This document shows, piece after piece, positions 1-5,711 of a DNA stretch of 9,838 nt. Source of the stretch: Clostridia bacterium (GTDB taxonomy: Bacteria; Bacillota; Clostridia; Christensenellales; Aristaeellaceae); contig JAFUGB010000386.1 in assembly GCA_017469605.1 (NCBI GenBank), positions 1-9,838 on the forward strand. Reading direction: 5' to 3'. Every line of letters starts with the position of its first letter. The stretch's first letter is position 1. The notes under the pieces are model-generated. The model saw only the letters and a program-made list of their open reading frames with translations, had not been told where the DNA came from and ran no database searches. The position numbers and the translations under genes are program-made.

Positions 1-1156
1 GCGGCAACTTGCTTAAATCGGCGGTTTTCGGGGTGGGCAGCAGGGCATGGTGGTCGCTGACCTTGCTGTTGTCAAAAACGCGGCGGCTGATATACAGCTT
101 GCCGTCCTCCTTACGCTCCATGCCGGCTTCCAGGCCGCGGTAGGGCTCGGGCAGCGCCTTCAGCGTCTGATACAGCTTGGGGATCATATCCATGGGCAGG
201 TAGCGGCTGTCGGTGCGCGGATAGGTGAGCAGCTTCCATTTTTCGTACAGCGCCTGGGCGATTTTCAGCGTTTTATCGGCGGTAAAGCCCAGGGTGCTGT
301 TGGCATCCCGCTGCAAAGAAGTAAGATCATACAGCTGGGGCGGCAGCTCCCTTTTCTCCTCGCTGGAGGCGCTGCGCACCGTTGCGGTTTTGCCCTTGAC
401 CCTGGCCGCCAGCTCCTCGGCCTTTTCCCTGGTGGGAACGCGGCCCGCGGTTTTTTCCTCCGCCGCTTTTTCATCAAACCATTGGCCGGTGTAATCGCCA
501 AAGTCCGCCGTGACGGTAAAGTATTCCACCGGTTTGAAGTTTTCAATTTCCTTCCGGCGCTTCACCAGGATATTCAGCGTGGGCGTCTGCACCCGGCCGA
601 TGGAAAGCAGGGCGTTATAGCGCAGGGTAAAGGCCCGGCTGGCGTTCATGCCCACCAGCCAGTCGGCCTCGCTGCGGCACACCGCGCTTTTGCGCAGGCC
701 CTCGTATTCGCTGTCAGGCTTGATGGCTTCAAAGCCCTCCCGGATGGCCTCGTCGGTCATGGAGGAGATCCACAGCCGGTCCACAGGCTTTTTGCACTTG
801 GCCTGGTCGTAGATGTAATGAAAAATCAATTCACCCTCGCGCCCGGCGTCGGTGGCGCAGATCACGCGCTCGGTATCCTTATCATTGATCAGCTTTTTGA
901 TCACCGAAAACTGCTTCTTGGTTTTGCTGATCACCTTGGTGGGGATATTCTCCGGCAGGATGGGCAGATCGTCCATCCGCCATTTTTTGTATTTTTCGTC
1001 GATCTCGTCGGGCTCGCACAGCGTCACCAGATGGCCCACCGCCCAGGTAACGGTGTATTTCTCCCCGGCGATGCAGCCCTCGCCGTTCTGCCGGCAGCCC
1101 AGCACCCGGGCGATATCGCGGCCCACGCTGGGCTTTTCGGCTACGATTACGATCAT
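1..1156 (-). CDS. topB: DNA topoisomerase III, N-terminal part (runs off left edge)
   Basis: Type IA topoisomerase: it cuts one DNA strand through a 5'-phosphotyrosine, passes a strand and reseals, and acts in the cytoplasm to decatenate and unlink replication or recombination intermediates. Reading leftward from the ATG at 1156-1154 gives 385 codons with no stop. The Toprim domain starts with VAEKPS (catalytic Glu7) and has ATDAGREGE at about residues 101-109, the form typical of Gram-positive topoisomerase III rather than topoisomerase I. SIGRVQTPTL follows at about 185-194, and the active-site segment LLTYPRTDSRYL places the catalytic tyrosine at about residue 312. DHHALLPT lies close to the window edge. 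The family is usually around 700 residues, so a little over half is present. The start is supported by AAGGAG seven bases upstream. The gene lies 11 bases behind prfA on the same strand and is probably co-transcribed and translationally coupled with it. Family assignment is near certain; the C-terminus is unseen. Confidence 0.95.
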   Translation of the reverse strand, partial: MIVIVAEKPSVGRDIARVLGCRQNGEGCIAGEKYTVTWAVGHLVTLCEPDEIDEKYKKWRMDDLPILPENIPTKVISKTKKQFSVIKKLINDKDTERVICATDAGREGELIFHYIYDQAKCKKPVDRLWISSMTDEAIREGFEAIKPDSEYEGLRKSAVCRSEADWLVGMNASRAFTLRYNALLSIGRVQTPTLNILVKRRKEIENFKPVEYFTVTADFGDYTGQWFDEKAAEEKTAGRVPTREKAEELAARVKGKTATVRSASSEEKRELPPQLYDLTSLQRDANSTLGFTADKTLKIAQALYEKWKLLTYPRTDSRYLPMDMIPKLYQTLKALPEPYRGLEAGMERKEDGKLYISRRVFDNSKVSDHHALLPTPKTADLSKLP

Positions 1157-1163
1157 TGGTTTT

Positions 1164-1169
1164 CTCCTT
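1164..1169 (-). promoter_or_regulatory. Ribosome binding site of topB overlapping the prfA stop
   Basis: Read leftward, the bases are TAAGGAG followed by seven bases and the topB ATG. The TAA at 1170-1168 is the prfA stop codon, and its last two bases are the first two of the AAGGAG Shine-Dalgarno sequence. A ribosome finishing prfA therefore sits on the topB initiation region, which favours translational coupling. The motif and spacing are seen directly; coupling is inferred. Confidence 0.8.
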
Positions 1170-2238
1170 ATCCCAGCGCCTTCAGCTTTTCGGCCTGGTC
1201 CTCCACCGTGAGGGCGTCGATGATCTCGTCCAGGTCGCCGTCCACGATGGCGTCTATTTTGTACAGCGTCAGCCCCACCCGATGGTCGGTGACCCGGCCC
1301 TGGGGAAAATTGTAGGTGCGGATGCGCTCGTTGCGCTCGCCGGTGCCCACCTGGGCGCGGCGATTTTCGGCATAGGCGCTGTCAGCCTGACTGCGGTACA
1401 GGCTGTACAGGCGGCTGGCCAGCACCTTCATGGCCTTTTCCTTGTTTTTCAGCTGGCTTTTTTCGTCCTGGCAGGTAACCACGGTGCTGGTGGGCAGGTG
1501 CGTAATGCGCACGGCGCTGTCCGTGCGGTTGATGTACTGGCCGCCGTGGCCGCTGGCGCGGTAGGTATCAATCCGCAGGTCCTCGGGCTTGATGTCCACC
1601 TCCACAGTCTCGGCCTCGGGCAGCACGGCCACAGTGGCGGTGCTGGTATGGATGCGCCCGCCGGCCTCGGTGACCGGCACGCGCTGGATGCGGTGCACCC
1701 CGCTTTCAAACTTAAGCCGGCTGAACGCGCCGCGGCCCGCAATGGTGACCACGGCCTCCTTGACGCCGCCCAGCTCGGTATCATTGACGCTGGTCACCGA
1801 CGCCTGCCAGCCTTTGCGCTCGGCATAGCGCATGTACATGCGCAGCAGCAGCGCGGCAAACAGGCTGGCTTCGTCGCCGCCGGCCCCGGCGCGCACCTCC
1901 AATATCACATTGCGCTGGTCGTTGGGATCCTGGGGGATCAGGAACAGCTTGAGCCTTTCGGCTTCGGCCTTTTCCCTTTCGGACAATTCCCGCGCTTCCT
2001 CCCGGGCGATCTCCCCCATATCGGGATCGTCCACCAGCTCCCGGGCGTCGTTTAAATCGGCACACAGCTTCAAATAGCCCAGCCACGCGTTCACGGCGGG
2101 TTCCAGCTGGGCGCGCTCCCGGTTCAGCTTTTGCCAGCGCGGGATATCCGCCATGATGTCAGGCTGCGCCACCGCCTCGGAAAGCTCCTCCAGACGGCCG
2201 CGCATCCATTCAAATTTTTCAGAATATTTCTCTTCCAT
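1168..2238 (-). CDS. prfA: Peptide chain release factor 1 (RF1)
   Basis: RF1 enters the ribosomal A site at UAA and UAG stop codons and triggers peptidyl-tRNA hydrolysis. The product has 356 residues, close to the usual length of about 360. The N-terminal helical domain covers roughly residues 1-100. The conserved VILEVRAGAGGDEA stretch begins near 111. The tripeptide that separates RF1 from RF2 is PVT at 188-190 (PxT form, within RVPVTEAGGRIHTS); RF2 would carry SPF. The catalytic GGQ is at 232-234 within SGHGGQYIN, whose glutamine is the usual substrate of the methylase PrmC. The ATG at 2238-2236 follows AAAGG with a five-base gap, and a strong promoter lies about 45 bases upstream. It is the first gene of a leftward unit with topB behind it. 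No prmC, rpmE or tdk, frequent neighbours of prfA in Bacillota, is adjacent on the visible side. Nothing is truncated or missing. Confidence 0.98.
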   Translation of the reverse strand: MEEKYSEKFEWMRGRLEELSEAVAQPDIMADIPRWQKLNRERAQLEPAVNAWLGYLKLCADLNDARELVDDPDMGEIAREEARELSEREKAEAERLKLFLIPQDPNDQRNVILEVRAGAGGDEASLFAALLLRMYMRYAERKGWQASVTSVNDTELGGVKEAVVTIAGRGAFSRLKFESGVHRIQRVPVTEAGGRIHTSTATVAVLPEAETVEVDIKPEDLRIDTYRASGHGGQYINRTDSAVRITHLPTSTVVTCQDEKSQLKNKEKAMKVLASRLYSLYRSQADSAYAENRRAQVGTGERNERIRTYNFPQGRVTDHRVGLTLYKIDAIVDGDLDEIIDALTVEDQAEKLKALG

Positions 2239-2252
2239 GCAAACCTTTCAGC

Positions 2253-2272
2253 CCGCGGCAGCCTGGCCGCGG
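2253..2272 (-). other. GC-rich hairpin in the prfA mRNA leader
   Basis: The arms 2253-2259 (CCGCGGC) and 2266-2272 (GCCGCGG) are perfectly complementary over seven G/C pairs and flank a six-base loop. On the prfA transcript this stem would form within about five bases of the predicted 5' end and end four bases before the AAAGG ribosome binding site at 2248-2244. Stems at such positions can protect an mRNA end or modulate initiation. On the + strand the same stem precedes a T-run at 2278-2283, but no rightward gene ends here, so a terminator role is unlikely. The structure is seen; a function is conjecture. Confidence 0.4.
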
Positions 2273-2283
2273 CGGCGTTTTTT

Positions 2284-2313
2284 ATTATATCATAGATCGG
2301 CGGCGCTTGCCAA
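2284..2313 (-). promoter_or_regulatory. Sigma-A type promoter for prfA-topB
   Basis: On the minus strand a -35 box TTGGCA (2313-2308, five of six consensus bases) and a perfect -10 box TATAAT (2289-2284) are separated by 18 bases. The -10 is preceded by TG plus one base, the extended -10 motif. Transcription would start near 2277, giving a leader of about 39 bases before the prfA ATG. This promoter is divergent from the one at 2348-2376; the two -35 boxes are 34 bases apart. Confidence 0.85.
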
Positions 2314-2347
2314 GGCGGCTTTTTAGCGGGAATGAAGTGTATTAATA

Positions 2348-2376
2348 TTGAAATAACATGCCGCGTGATGTATAAT
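2348..2376 (+). promoter_or_regulatory. Sigma-A type promoter for the c-di-GMP gene
   Basis: TTGAAA at 2348-2353 (one mismatch to TTGACA) and perfect TATAAT at 2371-2376 are separated by exactly 17 bases. Transcription would start near 2383, so the mRNA carries a leader of about 85 bases before the ATG at 2468, which contains the short ORF at 2392-2484. An eight-base palindrome TATTAATA lies just at and before the -35 box but is too short and AT-rich to call an operator. No c-di-GMP riboswitch core was recognised in the leader. Confidence 0.85.
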
Positions 2377-2391
2377 TGAAAGGACGTGCGT

Positions 2392-2484
2392 ATGTCTGTT
2401 TTTCGGCAGGATACGGGCGATATGCGGAAAGCTGTTATGCGTTTAAATACAGGAGGCTGCGCGGTTTATGCTGAAGAGCCATGA
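2392..2484 (+). CDS. Putative 30-residue leader peptide upstream of the c-di-GMP gene
   Basis: An ATG at 2392-2394 opens a reading frame of 30 codons ending at TGA 2482-2484. It starts about nine bases after the predicted transcription start and has AAGGA with seven-base spacing, better placed than the Shine-Dalgarno of the large gene downstream. The peptide begins MSVFRQDTGDMRKAV and ends CAVYAEEP. It has no obvious signal peptide, membrane helix, or run of one amino acid as in classical attenuators. The frame contains the downstream gene's AGGAGG (2451-2456) and its ATG (2468), overlapping that gene by 17 bases in another frame. Translating it would therefore expose or occlude the downstream start. 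I do not recognise a family. It may be a regulatory leader ORF or a chance frame; the well-placed ribosome binding site is the main argument for it. Confidence 0.4.
   Translation: MSVFRQDTGDMRKAVMRLNTGGCAVYAEEP
2451..2456 (+). promoter_or_regulatory. Ribosome binding site of the REC-GGDEF-EAL gene
   Basis: AGGAGG is a near-perfect anti-16S match, but it lies 11 bases from the ATG at 2468, longer than the usual five to nine. No other ATG, GTG or TTG in the correct frame lies nearer, so 2468 is the best start. The site lies inside the short upstream ORF. Confidence 0.75.
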
Positions 2485-5400
2485 AAAATTCCACTCCGCC
2501 AACGGCAAGCGGACGATCCTGGTCGTGGATGATGAAATGATCAACCGGGAGCTGCTGCGGAACGTTTTGGAGGGCGAATATGAGGTGCTGACGGCCGAAA
2601 ACGGCCAGCAGGGCCTGCGCACCGTCCAGGAGCACAACGACACGCTTTCGCTGGTGCTGCTGGACCTGATGATGCCCGTCATGTCCGGCACCGAGATGCT
2701 CAGGTGCATGAAGGAAAACGCCGATACGGCGCAGATCCCCGTCATCGTGCTCACCTCTGACCAGACGGCCGAAGTGGAAAGCCTGAACCTGGGCGCCATT
2801 GATTTTATTCCAAAGCCCTATCCCCAGGCCGGGGTGATCCTGGCGCGCATCCGCCGCACCATTGAGCTCAGCGAGGACCGGGACATCATCCGTTCCACCG
2901 AGCGCGATCCGCTCACCGGCCTGTATAACCGGGAGTATTTCTATCGCTACGCCGAACAGTTTGACCAGTTTCACAAGGAAATGGACATGGACGCCATCGT
3001 GGTGGATATTTTCCATTTTCATTTGATCAACGAGCGTTTTGGCACGGCCTATGGCGACAGCATCCTACGCCAGGTGGGCGAAAAGGCCCGGGAGGTCGTT
3101 CAGGCGTCGGGCGGGATCGTGTGCCGCCGGGAGGCCGATACCTTCCTGGTGTATTGCCCTCACCGCACCGATTATGAAGAAATCCTGCTGAACGCCTCCA
3201 TCGCCCTGGGCGAGGGGCAGGGCAAGGAAAACCGGGTGCGCCTGCGCATGGGCGTATATTCCAATGTGGATAAATCCATCGATATCGAACGCCGGTTTGA
3301 CCGCGCCAAGGCGGCGGCCGATACCGTGCGCGCCAGCGTGACCAAAACCATCGCCATCTACGATAACGCCCTGCATGAAAAGGAGCTCTACGAGGAGCAG
3401 CTGGTGGAGGATTTCCACCGCGCCATCCGGGAAGAGCAGTTCCAGGTTTACTACCAGCCCAAGTTTGACGTGCGGCCCGAAATCCCCGAGCTGTCCAGCG
3501 CCGAGGCGCTGATCCGCTGGCTCCATCCCCAGCTTGGCATGATCAGCCCGGGCGTGTTTATTCCCCTGTTTGAGGAAAACGGCCTGATCCAGGAGCTGGA
3601 TACCTATGTATGGGAGCATGCCGCCGCCCAGATCCAGGACTGGAAACGGCGCTTTCGCTTTGTGGTGCCGGTTTCGGTCAACGTGTCCCGCATTGACATG
3701 TACGATCCCAACCTGATCGATACCCTCCAGCGCATCCTGCGGGAGCATGAGCTGACGCCGGGTGAGTTTTTGCTGGAGATCACCGAATCGGCCTATACCC
3801 AGGATTCGGCCCAGATCATCCAGACCGTGCACCGCCTGCGCGATTTAGGCTTCCAGATCGAGATGGACGATTTTGGCACGGGCTATTCCTCGCTGAATAT
3901 GATTTCCACCTTGCCCATCGACGCGCTGAAACTGGATATGCAGTTTATCCGCAACGCCTTCAGCCAGCGCAAGGATACCCGCATGCTGGAGGTCATCATT
4001 GACATCGCTGATTATCTCTCCGTGCCCGTCATTGCCGAGGGCGTGGAAACCGAGGAACAGCTCACCGCCCTCAAGGCCATGGGCTGCGATATCGTGCAGG
4101 GGTATTATTTCTCCAAGCCCATCCCGGCCGCCAAGTATGAGCACTTTGTGGTGGAGCGCATGCGCCGCGACAGCGCGATCAGGGAAAGCGGCCCCGCCCT
4201 TCGCCGCCGCGCCGCGAAAAACCGGGCCAAGCAGGATATGGCCATCGGCGGTATTGCCCACGCGCTTTCCTCCGGCTTTGAAAGCATCTACTATGTGGAT
4301 ATCAGCAATGACCATTATGTGGAGTTCAGTTCCCAGGGCCAGTATAACGATTTGCAGATCCAGCGCAGCGGATCGGATTTCTTCACCGATACCCAAAACA
4401 ATATCCCGCGGGTGGTGTTTGCCGAGGATCAGGCCCGGGTCTCCCTTTCCCTGCAGAAGGAAACGCTGCTGGCCCAGCTGATGGGAAATCAGCCCTTTAC
4501 CATGACCTATCGCCTGGTCATCAACGGCAGGCCGCTGTATTATCACCTGAAGGCCATCCGGACCGCCGTCCGGGATCATCATATTGTGATTGGCGTCAGC
4601 AACGTGGATGCCGAAATGCGCCGCCAGAAGGAGAGCATCACCTATTCCAGCATCGCTCAGGCCCTGGCCAACGACTATTTCAGCATTTACTATGTGGATA
4701 CCAATACCGACCGATTTGTGGAGTACAGCTCCCATGAGGATTTTCAGGATCTGAGCATTGAAAAAGGCGGTGAGGATTTCTTCGCCCGGGTCCGGGCAGA
4801 CGCCCTGCGGATGATCTATCCCGAGGATCAGGAAATGGTCATGACAGCGCTGAAAAAGGAAACACTGATGGCAACGCTGGAAGCCAACGGCATCTTTACC
4901 CTGACCTACCGGCTGATCTTGGACGGCAAGCCCACCTACGTGCATATGAAGGCCAGCCGCATGGCCGATAAGGACGATCCCCATATCGTCATTGGCGTCA
5001 GCTCCATCGATGCCCAGATCCGGCGGGAGCAGGAGCAGGAGCGTGAGCTGGCGCAAGCCAGGGAATTGGCCAACCGTGACCCGCTCACCGGCGTTAAGAG
5101 CAAGCACGCCTTTGTGGAAGCCGAAGCCCAATGGAATGAAAAGCTGCGGGAGAACAAGGCCGATCCCTTCGCCGTAGCCTACTGCGATTTAAACGGACTC
5201 AAGCAGGTCAACGACACCATGGGCCATAATGCGGGCGATCTGTTTATCCAGCGCGCCTGCTCCATCATCTGCAACATCTTTAAGCACAGCCCGGTCTACC
5301 GGGTGGGCGGAGACGAATTTGTGGCCATCCTGTCCGGCCAGGATTACCAGCACCGCGAAACGCTGCTGAATGCCTTTGCGGACATGAACCGGGAGCATTC

Positions 5401-5536
5401 TCAGTCCCAGGAGGTCATTATCGCCTGCGGCCTTTCAAGCTATCGGCCCGGCAGCGACAGGGTTTTTGAGGATGTGCTCAAGCGGGCGGATGAGCGGATG
5501 TACGAAAACAAGGCCGCGCTGAAGGTGGAGCGGTAA
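2468..5536 (+). CDS. Response regulator with degenerate GGDEF, EAL, two PAS-like units and C-terminal GGDEF (c-di-GMP turnover)
   Basis: This 1022-residue soluble protein probably makes and breaks the second messenger cyclic di-GMP. Order: a REC domain (about 15-134) with acidic pair D21/D22, phospho-acceptor D66, T96 and K116. Next is a GGDEF-like domain (about 144-300) that keeps DPLTGLYN but has READT (221-225) in place of GGDEF, so it is probably not a cyclase. Then an EAL phosphodiesterase domain (about 308-565) with the expected catalytic set: EAL 346-348, N405, E437 and E440 in EITE, DDFG 467-470, K488, and E524 in AEGVE. Two similar PAS-like units follow (about 596-720 and 729-854), then a helical, Glu/Arg-rich linker. 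A C-terminal GGDEF domain (about 868-1022) has intact GGDEF at 947-951; the RxxD inhibitory site expected near 938-941 is FKHS, so product feedback there is probably absent. There is no membrane helix and no adjacent histidine kinase. Direction of net activity cannot be predicted. Confidence 0.95.
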   Translation: MLKSHEKFHSANGKRTILVVDDEMINRELLRNVLEGEYEVLTAENGQQGLRTVQEHNDTLSLVLLDLMMPVMSGTEMLRCMKENADTAQIPVIVLTSDQTAEVESLNLGAIDFIPKPYPQAGVILARIRRTIELSEDRDIIRSTERDPLTGLYNREYFYRYAEQFDQFHKEMDMDAIVVDIFHFHLINERFGTAYGDSILRQVGEKAREVVQASGGIVCRREADTFLVYCPHRTDYEEILLNASIALGEGQGKENRVRLRMGVYSNVDKSIDIERRFDRAKAAADTVRASVTKTIAIYDNALHEKELYEEQLVEDFHRAIREEQFQVYYQPKFDVRPEIPELSSAEALIRWLHPQLGMISPGVFIPLFEENGLIQELDTYVWEHAAAQIQDWKRRFRFVVPVSVNVSRIDMYDPNLIDTLQRILREHELTPGEFLLEITESAYTQDSAQIIQTVHRLRDLGFQIEMDDFGTGYSSLNMISTLPIDALKLDMQFIRNAFSQRKDTRMLEVIIDIADYLSVPVIAEGVETEEQLTALKAMGCDIVQGYYFSKPIPAAKYEHFVVERMRRDSAIRESGPALRRRAAKNRAKQDMAIGGIAHALSSGFESIYYVDISNDHYVEFSSQGQYNDLQIQRSGSDFFTDTQNNIPRVVFAEDQARVSLSLQKETLLAQLMGNQPFTMTYRLVINGRPLYYHLKAIRTAVRDHHIVIGVSNVDAEMRRQKESITYSSIAQALANDYFSIYYVDTNTDRFVEYSSHEDFQDLSIEKGGEDFFARVRADALRMIYPEDQEMVMTALKKETLMATLEANGIFTLTYRLILDGKPTYVHMKASRMADKDDPHIVIGVSSIDAQIRREQEQERELAQARELANRDPLTGVKSKHAFVEAEAQWNEKLRENKADPFAVAYCDLNGLKQVNDTMGHNAGDLFIQRACSIICNIFKHSPVYRVGGDEFVAILSGQDYQHRETLLNAFADMNREHSQSQEVIIACGLSSYRPGSDRVFEDVLKRADERMYENKAALKVER
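4253..5029 (+). repeat. Tandem duplication of a PAS-like domain within the c-di-GMP protein
   Basis: Residues 596-720 (bases 4253-4627) and 729-854 (bases 4652-5029) align along their whole length with a period of 133 codons. By hand about 61 of 125 positions are identical, with one single-residue gap. Shared landmarks in order are SIYYVD, VE-F/Y-SS, DFF, EDQ, KETL, TYRL, and HIVIGVS followed by DA. At DNA level the copies are clearly diverged, so this is an old duplication rather than a recent one. The motif pattern is of the sort found N-terminal to GGDEF domains in clostridial proteins and is best read as a PAS-type sensor fold; the ligand is unknown. Confidence 0.8.
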
Positions 5537-5622
5537 CCGCCGGTATGTCGCGAAGGCGAAAAAATGATGGAAACGCTGGCGCAGGTGCTCAGTGGAAAGC
5601 ATTGACAAACCGGGATAAGACC

Positions 5623-5668
5623 AACGGGGGCGTACTTTCTTGGAAACCCAAGAAAGTACGCCCCCGTT
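5623..5668. repeat. Perfect 21-bp inverted repeat between convergent genes (possible bidirectional terminator or dispersed palindrome)
   Basis: The arms 5623-5643 and 5648-5668 are perfect reverse complements around a four-base AAAC loop. The left arm begins AACGGGGGCGTACTTTC. The element lies 86 bases after the stop of the c-di-GMP gene and 43 bases beyond the stop of lepA, so it is placed to end both transcripts. Neither strand carries the T-run that a classical intrinsic terminator needs directly after the stem, so intrinsic termination would be atypical. The rest of 5537-5711 holds no supported gene. A perfect arm of this length, unlike the surrounding sequence, is also what a genome-wide palindromic repeat would look like. 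Confidence 0.7.
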
Positions 5669-5711
5669 CGCTTCCTCCCCCGCAAATCCCGGGCTGCGTC
5701 AGCCTTCAGCA

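Noticed and set aside
221..1000. Possibility that the leftward gene at 1-1156 is topoisomerase I (topA)
   Set aside because: The start with the Toprim at residue 1, ATDAGREGE, and the YPRTDSRYL active-site context near residue 312 fit Gram-positive topoisomerase III better than TopA.
47..1315. A 422-codon open frame on the + strand opposite topB
   Set aside because: topB on the minus strand has all type IA topoisomerase motifs in order, including the active-site tyrosine segment. The + frame is its shadow, rich in Gly, His and Leu and without recognisable motifs.
1156..2055. A 299-codon open frame on the + strand opposite prfA
   Set aside because: It is antisense to an intact RF1 with GGQ and PVT motifs; low-complexity Ala/Gly/His/Leu composition marks it as a shadow.
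2377..2467. Possible c-di-GMP riboswitch in the leader of the c-di-GMP gene
   Set aside because: The leader is only about 85 bases and shows none of the conserved GEMM core sequences or a recognisable long two-arm fold that I could identify by eye; a covariance-model search would decide.
3845..5131. A 428-codon open frame on the minus strand inside the c-di-GMP gene
   Set aside because: It is fully antisense to domains with clear conserved motifs and shows the same shadow composition.
5602..5607. A perfect TTGACA that might be a promoter -35 box reading toward the palindrome
   Set aside because: At 16-18 bases downstream the sequence is G-rich with no -10-like hexamer, and no rightward gene follows.
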